DNA of 64,000 nucleotides from Rutpela maculata. Lineage: Eukaryota > Arthropoda > Insecta > Coleoptera > Cerambycidae. The translations under genes and the position numbers were made by a program. The stretch spans positions 23,619,179 to 23,683,178 of the forward strand of contig OW386286.2 in NCBI GenBank assembly GCA_936432065.2, written 5' to 3'. How positions within the stretch are numbered: the first letter of the stretch is position 1; the number at the start of each line of letters is the position of its first letter. Below, one piece after another: positions 32,247 to 43,387 of this stretch. Under the pieces are notes generated by a model. That model was not told the DNA's origin and searched no databases. It worked only from the letters and a program-made list of their open reading frames with translations.

Positions 32247-33010
32247 AAAAACCGCTGCCCAAGGAATCACTACTTCCACATCCAGATTCTCTATCCAAGT
32301 CACTCACAACGAAAAAACTTTGTATGTGAAAATAATTGTTTATGGAACTTTAATAATATAATATTTGAAATCCTCTACCCCAAAAACCCATAAAACGATA
32401 CCCCACATCGGTAGTGGGGTGGGGGGTGGTAATAGTGGGGGGTGGATGAAGTAAAAAAATATTTTGAGGTTTCTGGTTCCTGTACATACACTAAATCACA
32501 ATTTTTTTTCATCCCCTTTAATAAGGGGGTGGGGGTGGTAATGGGGGTGGCTAATGCCAAAAATTTTTTTGAGACCTTAGCTTCTCTTGTATATACTAAA
32601 TACCAATTTTATGGACTCTTACCTGCTTGATTGACCTATTTACCCCAAATTTACCCCAATTTACCCCCCAACCCTTCGACGGAACAAGATGAAAATATAA
32701 TCTGGTTCTAAATCTCGTTAAAGTACATATGTGTACCAAATTTCAAGTCAATATCTTAAACGGTTCCAGAGTAAACGTGCGCACAAAAAAAAGTTACAGA
32801 CAGACCGACAGACCGACAGACAGACAGACCGACAGACCGACAGACAGACCGACAGACAGACCGACAGACAGACCGACAGACAGACAGAATTTTTTTTTCG
32901 CTCAAACTTAAAATCTCGACGTTTCATGACATTTTAAGCCTATTTGGACAATAAAAATTTTTAAATTTTTTTTTGTCGTTACTATACTTCCACTGGACGT
33001 GGAAGTAATA
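32247..33010 (+). mobile_element. Family-H repeat with a long GACA/GACC microsatellite
   Basis: Complete copy: 'aaccgctgcccaaggaatca' at the start, TACTTCCACATCCAG at about 32,271, two G-rich blocks (32,408-32,450; 32,523-32,552), a GACAGACC tract of about 95 bp at 32,797-32,889, and CTGGACGTGGAAGTA at the end. The tract differs in length among copies, as expected of slippage. Non-coding. Confidence 0.75.
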
Positions 33011-33094
33011 TTGTGAATATTATGTAATTTTTTAAAAACAACAATGTTCCACAATAATGTATTCTAAAAAAAATACATCAGTGAGTTATAACAC

Positions 33095-33186
33095 TCCTTA
33101 CTCACACAGAAAGTATTAAAATGAAAACTATCTATTGTCCGACTCACACAGAAAGTATTAAAATGAAAACTATCTATTGTCCGATA
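33095..33186 (+). repeat. Exact tandem duplication, 46-bp unit
   Basis: 'actcacacagaaagtattaa' then 'aatgaaaactatctattgtccg' occurs twice in immediate succession with essentially no change, so it is recent. Confidence 0.8.
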
Positions 33187-33769
33187 CAGTTAGGGATTGC
33201 GAGCCAGAGCGCCGAGCGTATGATTCATGTTACACGGCCTTTTTCTTACTTAATAAACATTTCACGAAAAAACGCTCCAAATAAAAAACTTTCTCATTCC
33301 ATTAACTACAGCTTACTCGCTTACAGTATCCAATTATTTTGAAAAATAAAAAAGTTACCTCGATCCACACTTTATTACTGTAAAATATACAAAAGTGGTA
33401 ACTCTTCCAATAATACTTATTTATTTTTCAGTCATATCAAAACATATTATTTTGCATACACCGTTGGAAAGCGAAAGGTTTGTGTGTTGCAGTACTAAAA
33501 TATCATTTTTTTATGACAACAAAGAACAGATATAGAGGAGTGGGAACATTAAAAATGCGAAAATAGTGATTTTTGTATAAAGCATGAAAAAGTGCAATTT
33601 TTTCCAATTTCGCAATTCCAATACAAATCGCGAGCTCAAAAATATGTTTTGTGAGGTATTTTTACATAAGAATCAACTGTCTGTTTTTGAATGTTCGAGA
33701 GTTGCACAGCATGTGTCGGATTCAGAGGTCTCGCTCTCCGGCTAGAATGACGTAAGCAATCACTAAGAA

Positions 33770-34340
33770 GGGATTTTTCAAAATTCGACCCTTAAGAGGG
33801 TGAAAAGGGGGGTTGAAATGTTAGTCTTTTGGCAGATATTTTTTGTTGAAATCTATTAGATACGTATAAGACCAAATTTCGATTTTCACTTTTTGAAGGG
33901 GTGAAAACCTGGGTGGTAGATGGTTTCAAGTGCACCAAGTGCACCCCGTATTTTTGAAATCGCCTAAGTCAGAAATGTGATTATTCGAGCGATGGACTCT
34001 TCTGAGGAAATAAGAACACACGTATTCGACGATTTTTAGAAAGAGACCTCCCGAAAGGGTGAACGGGGAGGGGGAGGTTTCTAAGCTTTTCGGAAACGCT
34101 TAGACCTAGAAGCGTGAAATTCGGCAGAAATACTCTTTATTGGAATCTATTAGACACGAGTAAGACGAAATTTCTATTTTCACTTGTTGAAGGGATGAAA
34201 GCGGTGGTATATTTTCTAAAGGGTACCCGTATCTCTGAAATCGTGATATTCCAGCGCCAGGCTCTTCTGTGGAAATAAAGAGGGCACGTATTCGACGGTT
34301 TTCAAAAAGAGACCCCCCGAAAGGGTCAACAGGGAGAGGA
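33770..34340 (+). repeat. Degenerate tandem repeat, about two ~270-bp units
   Basis: Two successive stretches share 'cgaaagggtgaa'-type starts, 'ttggaatctattagacac' variants, 'gaaatttc.attttcact' and 'cacgtattcgacg.ttttca', with a third start near 34,310. Non-coding. It is followed by the minisatellite at 34,385. Confidence 0.6.
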
Positions 34341-34384
34341 ATGTTTTTTAAGCATGATAGAATAATGAATTGTTATCAAATTGT

Positions 34385-34505
34385 GATGCGCACTGGGTTT
34401 CCCCGAGTACTATGGGTTTCCTCGATTACAATGGATGCTCAGTGGGTTTCCTCGAGTGCAATGGATGCGCAGTGGGTTTCCTTGAATGCATTGACTGATT
34501 TACTC
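34385..34505 (-). repeat. Second array of the 33-bp minisatellite (reversed, 3-4 units)
   Basis: 'cagtgggtttcctcgagt' and 'aatggatgcgcagtgggt' are the reverse complement of the unit at 10,640-11,110. Same unit length and same CTCGAG core. The 92-codon frame here is a by-product. Confidence 0.75.
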
Positions 34506-34905
34506 GAATTTCTTCGGTCAACTGCGACCTCTACATGCGCAGTTTGATGTAGTAGTGGCCATCAGTACGTTATAGTTCGATGACTGAGGTTAATTTATTT
34601 ATTTCTACTTCTATTTCGTTTTTATGCACGAAAGTAATAGTTTAAGAAAATAAACATTAGTGGTGACACATCTGCGGATAAAGAGCTTTATTCTGAAAAA
34701 AGAACCCTTAAAAATGGTCCGGAGGGAGCCGCTGGCGAAGCCTGAAAGGAGAACGCCTTATGTTTCAAATATATAGATTATTTGTAATTCACAACGATCG
34801 TTGATTTCTCACTTCAAGCACAGATAAGACCGATGCATATTTTTAGTAATATAAGTATTTGTTTCACTCATAAAGTTATAATCTAATATTCTAGTAAGCA
34901 ATTTT
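34506..34905. other. No recognisable feature
   Basis: No repeat match or convincing frame seen. Confidence 0.4.
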
Positions 34906-35229
34906 GTGGATCTTTTTAATATACACTGTATTCCCATTAATTTGAGGCAGGTAAACAATAACTCATATACCGACAATATCCGATTCAGTTTGAGCTTTCA
35001 ATGCAATAAACGTTTTTCTGTAAAAGAAAATCTGTATGTTCCTCTCACCCTTCCATCTAAGACAAAACTGAGGGTTTGGCTTGAGGCTAATGACTTTTTG
35101 ATCACCGGCTTTTGTTGTAGACGGACCATTTATCATAAGTTTTTCTCCAAGGAAAATTTCATTGAATTAATTTTATCAAATCTTTTAGTGGGTATTCCTA
35201 ATCAAGCCGCAGATTTGTTAAAGTGTTAG
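34906..35229 (+). CDS. Unrecognised 107-codon ORF
   Basis: A frame ending at a TAG near 35,229, of mixed composition (segments FSVKENLYVPLTLPSKTKL and FSKENFIELILSNLLVGIP). I recognise no domain. Local base composition is not distinct and there is no context to support expression, so it may be chance or a scrap of a mobile element. Confidence 0.25.
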   Translation: MDLFNIHCIPINLRQVNNNSYTDNIRFSLSFQCNKRFSVKENLYVPLTLPSKTKLRVWLEANDFLITGFCCRRTIYHKFFSKENFIELILSNLLVGIPNQAADLLKC

Positions 35230-35413
35230 TAGAAATCTCGGCTTTTACTTTTATAGCATTACAAATTTATCAAATCTCCGAATCGCAACTGCAGTACTTG
35301 TCAAAAATAACGGATATTCATTATTTGTTTCAAAACTAGATTCATGTAAAGCGATATATTCTGTCAGTGAATATTTTGATTTTTGCATACATACTTTTTC
35401 CGCTTATGAAGGA

Positions 35414-35660
35414 ATGATTATACAGGGTGGCCCACCCAAAACGACAAAGACTACCCGTCGGTTTTATTATCAAATGGGACACATTTATTGGGTATCGTCG
35501 ATGATATCACTTCGAAAGTGTCCTTAAGCGATGGTAGGACATATCCAAGGGGGTCAATTATCACATATTTTAAAAACCCGTTAAATTCTCTTTACAATGG
35601 TATCCTTTTGAAATTTGAACTAATAGTTTTCGGTAAATTGCGTCCTAAAGCCAGATAATT
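35414..35660 (-). mobile_element. End fragment of a mariner-like element (TACAGGGTGGCCC terminus)
   Basis: Starts TATACAGGGTGGCCCACCC at 35,414-35,432. The next ~230 bp match, in reverse orientation, the stretch 55,830-55,990 that follows an IS630-type transposase relic, for example 'aaaactattagttcaaattt'. So it is the 3' untranslated end plus TIR of that element family. No coding part is kept here. Confidence 0.6.
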
Positions 35661-35675
35661 AACTGGTGGAAGCAT

Positions 35676-36436
35676 TATACTCTTCGCCGATTTACTGAGC
35701 TTTTTATATAATTGTTACACATTCTATAGGATACTCTTCGCATTTTTCTTGTAAATAATGTTAGTTTTTGGACATTCTAAATTTTGTGATACCAAGTTGT
35801 GAAAAAAATATATGAAAAAAAAAATCACGATGTGAGGGATCGGACCTGGGACCCTTGGATTGCGAGACGAAACTTTTGCCGCTACACCACCATTTCTTTT
35901 TACTAAAATTGTTAACGAGTGTAATATATACTATTAGTAAATTTATTGCGATTATTAGGAAACACACAGTAAAATGTATAAAAAAAATAGTGATAGGAAA
36001 TAACATTTCGCAAGATTTCTATTTATTACAAACCATAAAAAAATGTAAAAAATATTTTTTTAAATTTTAAATTATTAATAACTTTTTTATTTACCAATCT
36101 ATTTTGTTCTCCCTTTAGCTAACACTAACTTACTCTCCAAATTTCAATACAATCGTATTTTTCTTTCTTGAATTATCGTGCTTACAAGAAACGTGACGGA
36201 CGGACAGACGGACAGACGGACAGACGGACGGACGGGCGGACAGACGGACAGACGAACAGACGGACAGACGGACGGACGGACGGACGGACGGACGGACAGA
36301 CGGACATTTTGAAAGCTGTTTAGAATTCGTTCACTAACATAACGATATAAACATTTTTTCTCTACGAGCGATATTTACTGATTTAGAAATGTGCCGATCA
36401 AATACAATATACTCTTCGTTTTTGCGAAGAGTATAA
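35676..36436 (-). mobile_element. 761-bp repeat with 14-bp TIRs, tRNA-like segment and GACGG microsatellite
   Basis: ATTATACTCTTCGC at the left end and its exact reverse complement GCGAAGAGTATAAT at the right end. On the minus strand a tRNA-like stretch (35,896 to 35,829) has A-box TGGTGTAGCGGCA and B-box GGTCCGATCCC. A ~110-bp tract of GACGGACA repeats lies at 36,196-36,306. The region after the tRNA-like part recurs at 62,760-62,975, and the region before it at about 61,950-62,210, so the layout is a true family. It may be a tRNA-carrying SINE-like element or a TIR element that swallowed one. Confidence 0.65.
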
Positions 36437-36519
36437 TAATCAATGAATTACTTCCCTTGTATGTGCGCCTTGACGTATTGATGTTTATACTGTTTCATTT
36501 TATTTCTTTACACTGATAA

Positions 36520-37000
36520 AAATGATAAAACAGTTAGCTAGTATTAAAAACCAAGACTTTCAGTACAAATTATGTAAGTTTATCGACAAACAATACGTTT
36601 TATTTCGTAGTATTAATTTTATTTTTACATTGGAAATTATGATTTACTCTACTGCAGAACTCTATGCAGATTTACTCTGCACTCAAAAACGTTGGCGCCT
36701 TTCATCTTTACCGTACCATCAAACGTGCCGACATTTTTTATTCGCATAATAAATCCGTAGACAACTATAATAAAACAAATTGTTTAATTAACAACATAGA
36801 GATAAGAAAATCGGTCGGATGTACGTCCTGGAGTAGTGGAAAATTTCTGGACACTGGCTCTATAGCCAACAAGAAGCGAAATGCTGAAAACAGAGTAAGA
36901 AATGAGCAAGTAGCAGTTTTAGGCTACGATCCTACGTTCAATATGAGGCAATTGGTTATTGTGTCTGGTATTAATCGGACCAGTATTTAATAGTCATTTT
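36520..37000 (+). pseudogene. IS630/mariner-like transposase N-terminal relic
   Basis: The frame at 36,664-36,990 ends with FLDTGSIANKKRNAENRVRN, EQVAVLGYDPTFN and MRQLVIVSGINRTSI, the two helix-turn-helix segments of the IS630-like transposases common in insects (ETGS..NKKR; RQL...SGISRTS). The preceding reads (AELYADLL) may be the very N-terminus in another frame. The DDE region is absent. The stop comes where the family continues, so this is truncated. Confidence 0.6.
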
Positions 37001-37010
37001 TGTAACAAGT

Positions 37011-37130
37011 ACCTAATATCACGTTTTTTGGAATGAATTGTAGCTGTTTCCGGACAAGGAGAAGCTGAGTCCGGAATAGCCGATGAGTCCCGAAAAACTG
37101 ATTTTAGGTACGTGTTACAAACAACATTTT
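37011..37130. mobile_element. ~120-bp palindromic MITE
   Basis: 'ttgtaacaagtacctaat' on the left is matched by 'ttaggtacgtgttacaa' on the right. The centre holds a perfect 8-bp stem, TTCCGGAC ... GTCCGGAA, followed by CCGATGAGTCCCGAAA. The element abuts the end of the transposase relic. Confidence 0.6.
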
Positions 37131-37771
37131 TTTGTTAAAGGTCCCTAAAACATATTTGAATTCTTGATCAGAGCAAATATTTCTCCAGAAATAGTGAGCT
37201 TTGAATTTTATTTATCATGCGACCATAGAAACCAGATTGTTTTATGTAAACAAAAGAATTTTGACGCGTTCTTTTTACGACATAAAATGCATAATCCACA
37301 AATTATATCTGAAAAAGTGAAAGAAATTGTGTTAGATTTACTTCCAGTGAAATTCGTCTTTATGAAAAGGAATATGAAGCATTCATTCGATGGAAAGAAC
37401 TGAACAACATTGTAATTGTAGACGAAGATGCAATGTTGAAATATTTACATGAATAGTTAAGTGCCGCTATTCTTTGCATTCAATATTAATAACATATGTA
37501 AATTATTATTGTGACTATTTTCGTATTTTCCTATTACAGTCGCAAGAAGTCCCAGCAAACCAAACCACATCATTTTAACATCATAATGATGTGATTTTTG
37601 CAACAGTGACGTCGTCATTCTTGTTTGCAACCACGTGGAAATGCCGTCACAGTGACGCTAAACGGCCGCACTCAGCCACGTCGTCAAAAGTGACTTACTT
37701 ATTTTCCACTTTTCAGCCACATCAGTACCAGTCATTTGTGATATAGATATGATCATATTGTGTACAAAAAA
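37131..37771. other. No supported gene
   Basis: The 79-codon frame at 37,164-37,403 has no recognisable motif. Near 37,566-37,590 a stretch with 'ttaacatcataatgatgtga' resembles, in reverse, sequence near 43,755-43,785. Confidence 0.4.
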
Positions 37772-38587
37772 TATATATTATAACAACTTGAATGTTACCG
37801 CCCACTTACTTTTAAAATAAATAAAAAGAATCTATATTGCAACAAATAAATCTACTTTTATATAACGAAAAAATAGCTCAATTGAAACTTAAAAATCACT
37901 GATTAAAGATTAATATTTTATATCCGGCTCCAAAAAATGATGAATTTTTGAATAAATTATGTTTCCTCATTGAATTTTTTATTGTTTTTTTATCGAAAAA
38001 AATTATTTCAATAAAGTCGGCTGACATTTTATACCTTGTGTGTGATTTTACATTCTGAAAAACTTTTCTCATTTTTTTTTTCATTTTGAAAAATAAAGGT
38101 GAACTTATTATTTCTTAAATATTTGTTTCAAAATCCTCCTGCATACCTAAAGTTATTCTCGTAGCATAATATAGTTACATATATAATTAGCTGTATATGA
38201 GAATATAATTTTAGATATACAGGGTGATTTGTAAACAAATATTTAAGAAATAAGTACACCTTTATTTTTCTAAATGAAAAAAAAATAAAGAGAAAAGTTG
38301 TTCAGAATGTAAAATCACACACTAAGTATAAAACGTCAGCCGACTTTGATGAAATAATTTTTGTCGATTAAAAACAATAAAAAATTCAATATGAGGAGAC
38401 ATACTTTATTCAAAATTAATCATTTTATATTGGAGCCGGGTATAAATATAAATCTTTCATCGTTGTTTCTTTGAGTTATTTTTTTCGTAATATAAAAGAA
38501 GATTTATTTGTTGCAAAATAGATTCTTTTCATTTATTTTAAAATTAACTCAGCGGTAACATTCAAGTTGTTATAATATACATTATAA
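37772..38587. repeat. 816-bp imperfect palindrome, arms about 355 bp
   Basis: 'tattataacaacttgaatgttaccgc' at the left (split as 'ttataacaacttgaatgtta') is mirrored by 'taacattcaagttgttataa' at the right, and matches continue inward: 'gtcggctgacattttatac' near 38,016 against 'gtataaaacgtcagccgact' near 38,327. The spacer is about 100 bp and contains 'tacagggtgat' (38,219). The arms are roughly 85% alike by eye. No frame is supported. Confidence 0.75.
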
Positions 38588-39265
38588 AGCAACATAATTT
38601 ATTTACAATTCATTTTTATTTTAATGGCTTACTTCAAACAAAACATTTCATCAAAGTAGCCTGATATTGCTGAAATTTTACACAAAAAAGTATATTTCAC
38701 ATTCGCTTTACTTACCTTTTCCTTAAATTTTTGTTGAGATTTCGGAAAATATATAAAAAGGCAGTTCATACATAATCGTTTGATATTTGCTTATAAATCT
38801 TGCACATATCCCTAGATATTTTAATCGTTTTATAGCACATACATTACTCACTAAAGTGGGGTCCCAGAAAATGTCTCTAAGTAAAATAATAGAAATTAGA
38901 TTTAAAAATATAAAAAGTATTAAATAAATTTGATGTGATCAATGAAACAAACATTTCCGAAACTATATATATTCAAGATATGATTACAGGTATGCTTTAT
39001 AATATAAATTCACCTAGCTATTTCTTTCTTGATCTTCTTTGATCCCTATAACGGATTAAGTGTCACAATTATCTCATAGTCAAAGTCTGCTGTGGCTGGA
39101 ACTATTTTTCATACCACATCTAAAAATTTATAAAAAATTAATTATCACAGTTTAAAAATGTTTAATAAGATTTGGTATCATTTATGTCAGTAAAAATAAT
39201 GTTAAAAGTTGAGTGTTGGTAGTGGTAATTTCAAGTTCAACCACACACTAGTTTTGTTATTAAAG
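38588..39265. other. No recognisable feature
   Basis: AT-rich, nothing found. Confidence 0.45.
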
Positions 39266-39982
39266 TAAAAAACCGCTGCCCAAGGAATCACTACTTCCAC
39301 ATCCAGATTTTCTATCCAAGTCTCTCATAATGAAAAAATTTTGTATGTGGAAATAATTGTTTATAGAACTTTAATAATATAATATTTGAAATCGTCTACC
39401 CCAAAAACCCATAAAACGATATCCCACACGGTAGTGGGGTGGGGGTGGTGATAGGGGGGTAGTAGTGGAGGTGGATGAAGTAGAAAAAATATTTTGAGAC
39501 TGTTGGTTCTTGTACACACACTAAATCACAATTTTATTTTCATCTCCTTTAATAATGGAGTAGAGGTGGTAATGGGGGTGGCTAATGCCAAAAAATTTTT
39601 TTAAACCTTAGGTTCTCTTGTATCACTAAATACCAATTTTATGGACTCTTACCTGCTTGATTTACCGATTTACCGATTTACCCCCAATCTACCCCCTAGT
39701 TACCACATTTTACCCCCCAACCCTACGACGGAATAAGATGAAAATATAATCTAGTTCCAGATCCCGTTAAAGTACATACGTGTACCAAATTTCAAGTCAA
39801 TATCTTAAACGATTCCAGAGTAAACGTGGGCACAAAAAAGTTACAGACCGACAGACAGAAATTTTTTTTTCGCTCAAATTTAAAATCTCAACGTTTCATG
39901 ACATTCTAAGCCTATCTGTATAATAAAAATTTTCAAAAATTTTTTTGTCGTTACCATACTTCCACTGGTTGTGGAAGTAATT
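39266..39982 (+). mobile_element. Family-H repeat, full-length copy
   Basis: Same layout as 12,617-13,292: start 'aaccgctgcccaaggaatca', TACTTCCACATCCAG, G-rich blocks at 39,429-39,475 and 39,550-39,580, a very short GACAGACAG tract (39,850), end 'accatacttccactggttgtgg'. Its microsatellite is nearly absent. Confidence 0.75.
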
Positions 39983-40598
39983 AAATTTAATTTTAATAGC
40001 TTACATCTTTAGAACAACTTCATTGATACTATTGAAAATATAAAAAAAAAGGATGACGATTGAAAATAAACTACTATTTTGTAAAACATGAATTAGCAAT
40101 AAAGATACGAATTCAGAATTTGATTCTAACAGGGCATGCAGATTACGGTTCTAAAATTATTTGAACTTTGTATCACTCTTGATTCGTGGACACCATTTGA
40201 ATTCTATCTCTAACAAAATAATAAAGTTTCGATGAGACTTAAAATATGACAATAAGTATACACTAAATTAAAAATTAAGCAAAAAAAAAAACTGAAGGTG
40301 AAGTTTCTCATTACCGAAACGAGTATTTCAATATGAAACAATAAAGAATATATTTTTTTTATAGAGCCTTATTATAGTTACAGAAAAAGTTGGTAAAAAC
40401 AGCAGTTTGCACAAAGTTCAAATGCAAAATGTCTAAGATTTTAGAACTTATATAAACTTACCACCTTTTCTCTCATTATACTGCCACTGCCAGAAGCCTC
40501 ACGAACGAAGATAGTTTTAATTGTCTATTATAACATTCTAAAATAGAAAAAAATGTATAAGTACCTAAATTATTCCAGTTAAATAGGGAGGACTAGAG
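39983..40598. other. No recognisable feature
   Basis: AT-rich, nothing found. Confidence 0.45.
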
Positions 40599-42205
40599 GA
40601 AAAAAACTGATACCTAAAGTTTTGAAACTTGGCAGAGATGTTCATTAAGGCCCACTGTTTAAACATACTTAAAGTCGTCAACTCTATCTCTTACGCTCGC
40701 GCCGCCATCTTGAAAAAATGGTGCTCAGATTAAGTTTTTTTTTTTTCTTATATCTCGCTAACCATTAGAGATATCGAAATTAAGTCTCCAATAAAAAGTA
40801 AAGCTTATAAAATTCTCTATAAAAAATGTAATATAATATTTTTCCGTATCTATTATTATCATCTAAAATAGGAAATTACATTTGATCAACACATTTCTAA
40901 ACCGGAAATCACTCGTAAAAAAAAATTCATATTATTATGTTAATTCTAGAATTCCCAATAACTTTAAAATATTCGTCGAATATCTGTTTGTCAGTCTGTC
41001 AGTTTGTCCATCTGTCTTTCTGTGCGACACTTTTTTTTTTAACTATTTAACGTCGGCCCGCTATCAGGGCCTATCACCTACGCCAGGAGACGAGCTGCCC
41101 CCAACCTGGAAATTTTGCCGAACCTCTTCCCTTAAGAAGAGTAGGGATCTTTTACTTGCCTAATATTTAATAGACAAGGGACCGCCTGCTTTACATCCCC
41201 TCCGAAGGATGGTATATCCACTACGTAATCCTCGTCTGAAATTACGTAACTTCTGCGTATACACTGATATATAAGCCGCTAGAAGGTGGGACGAGAACAC
41301 TGTATTTCCCAAGATGGGACCCCATCCAAGTACTAACCGCGCTCGACGTTGCTTCAATGGAATATCGACTGATATTCACATTGAAGTCGTCTCTACGCTC
41401 GCCCACGACACTTTTTGTGAGTCTGATAATTTCAAAGAGAAGAGTCCAATTTTATTGAAATTTGAACAGTAAGTTAGTGTTAACTAAAGGAAGAACTCTA
41501 TTGATTTTGAAAAAAATCGATTAGTAAATATAAAGGTTATAAAACATTTTATGAAAAAAAGGCATGTGAAGAGTGTTGTAACACCTTTGATAAGATGCTA
41601 AAAATACAGAGATACTGCACAGTATACTGACCAACGTTTCGACAATCAAGATGGTATCATCGGGAGATCATTAAAATTGCAAGTATGTCACTTAAACCTA
41701 CAATCATAACGTACTTACTGATCGATTTTTTTTTTAAATTGCTGGGGCTTCTTATAGCTAACACTAATTTATTGTCCAAATTTCAATAAAACCAGACTTT
41801 TCTTTTTTAAGTTATTTAGCTTACAAGAGACATGAGAGACGGAGAGGCAGACGGACTGACAGAAAAGACATTTTGAAAGTTGTCCCGTATTTTATGACAA
41901 TACAATGATATATTTTTTATTATATACGAGTGATATTCACAATTGTTGAAACGTGTCGATGAAATGCATATAACACTTTTTATACAGAATTTTATAAGCT
42001 TTATTTTGTATATAAACATAATTTCGATATCGCTAATGGTTAGAAAGATATAAGCAGTAAAATGAATCGGACCGCCATTTCTCCAAGATGGTGGCTCAAG
42101 CGCAACAGTTTGGGCTGGGGACTTTTAGTATGTTTAATAGTAGGTAAGCCTAAATGAACATATTTGCCAAATTTAAACACTTTATCAGTTTTTTTCGTCA
42201 AACGT
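40599..42205. repeat. Fold-back element, two inverted arms, with a 5S SINE in the left arm
   Basis: 'aaaaaactgata' and 'tggcagagatgttcatt' on the left are mirrored by 'aatgaacatatttgcca' and 'tatcagtttttt' on the right. Further in, 'cattagagatatcgaaatta' mirrors 'aatttcgatatcgctaatg'. Both arms also hold a GACA/GACGG tract and the 'tagctaacactaa' block known from 35,676-36,436. The spacer is about 41,560-41,720. The left arm is split by the SINE at 41,031-41,404. So this is two inverted copies of a relative of the GACGG family. Confidence 0.7.
41031..41404 (-). mobile_element. 5S-rRNA-derived SINE, copy 4
   Basis: Minus orientation: poly(T) at 41,031-41,040, body, 5S-like boxes (reverse of 'gcgcggttagtacttggatg' near 41,325-41,344), and head ending in GCCC at 41,404. 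CGACACTTTTT lies on both sides (from 41,025 and from 41,406), the target duplication. It interrupts the left arm of the fold-back element. Confidence 0.85.
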
Positions 42206-42286
42206 CGAAATTTGTTCTAATTTGACTAGGGTATTTATACTATAGATATAATTAGACAATCCTCGGATTAGGGTACTAAAATAATA

Positions 42287-42438
42287 GGTGTTTTCTTTCT
42301 ACCAACAATCTTAGCTAAGCTAAGATGCTAGTTTTTCAGTCACGCCTGATGAGTGAAATATTCGTGTATGTACCACAGTTTGCGTGTGACATTAAAACTA
42401 CTTAGCATAGCTAAGATTGTTGGTAGAAAGAAAACACC
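42287..42438. mobile_element. 152-bp MITE with ~35-bp TIRs and TA duplication
   Basis: GGTGTTTTCTTTCTACCAAC starts the left end and its exact reverse complement closes the right end, continuing through 'aatcttagcta'. TA on both sides (42,285-42,286 and 42,439-42,440). Near-identical TIRs suggest it is fairly young. No coding capacity. Confidence 0.8.
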
Positions 42439-42440
42439 TA

Positions 42441-42851
42441 ATATACTAGAGCAAAATAAAATGAGGGGTAATAAAGCAAATAACATACAATATGACTGCA
42501 TTTTGTCGTCAATTGGTAAGAAAACAATTATCTTGGTATTTAAATCAAAAATAACCTAAATATGCTCTCTATATATTTATATTTTATTTATCTCTCTTTT
42601 ATACTGTTTTTATAAATATAATGAAATTTAAATATAAAAGTGTACCTATATTTTACCAATTAATTGATAGCACACACAAGGTACCTAATAATCTCGTCGA
42701 ATATCAAATGGGGCATGCCGCATGGATGACATGGAGACAACACTGTACCTATTGGTATACCTAATGTGGTACAAAAACTAAATTATGAATTCGAAAGTAT
42801 TCTGTAATTGAAAAATAAATAACCAGTGTTAACCAAAATATATTATGTTAA
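42441..42851. other. No recognisable feature
   Basis: AT-rich, nothing found. Confidence 0.4.
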
Positions 42852-43387
42852 GGCGAGTTTATAAAAAAAGTCCCAGTCCTAACTTAGCCTATCTTAGCCT
42901 TAATTTTTCCCTAAAACATATCTGATGTCCTAAGACTGGTTTATCAGAACTGGCATTTGTCCTAAGTTGATCGTAAAATAGATACACGAACTTTTCACGC
43001 CAATTGGAATTGATTTCTAATCTATTAGCCTCTAGGAAAAATTAACTTAAAAATTTTAGGTTAAGTTAGGACCAAGACAGGATTAGGCGATCCAAACCAC
43101 GTGACTTCCAACATGGCGCTGAGGGCAAACATCCGGCAATCCTTTATTTTCATTCGTTAAATGAGTTTTTTTTCGGTTGCCTTGGCTACGTTTCCGCGAG
43201 TTAATTAAAATAAACCCCATGTTTGCCCTCAGCGCCATATTGAAAAATAATTTTGACAGGTCGTTGGATTGCCTAATTAGGACTTTTATAAACAGAATAC
43301 GGGTAACCTGTACATTTAACTTTTTAGGTAAAAAATTAAGACTAAGATAGGCTAAGTTAGGACTAGGACTCTTTTTATAAACTCGCC
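42852..43387. mobile_element. 536-bp TIR element with nested inner palindrome
   Basis: GGCGAGTTTATAAAAA at the left, reverse complement at the right, with similarity over about 90 bp ('cctaacttagcctatcttag'). An inner pair, 'atggcgctgagggcaaacat' near 43,113 and its mirror near 43,220, shows that most of the element can fold on itself. No frame. The target duplication is unclear (AA/TT at the edges). Confidence 0.7.

Noticed and set aside
32797..32889. CRISPR-like array from regular GACA/GACC spacing
   Set aside because: Simple microsatellite without distinct spacers, in an arthropod-type genome.
32729..32937. Frames of repeated RPTD/QTD residues
   Set aside because: Translation of the GACA/GACC microsatellite of family H.
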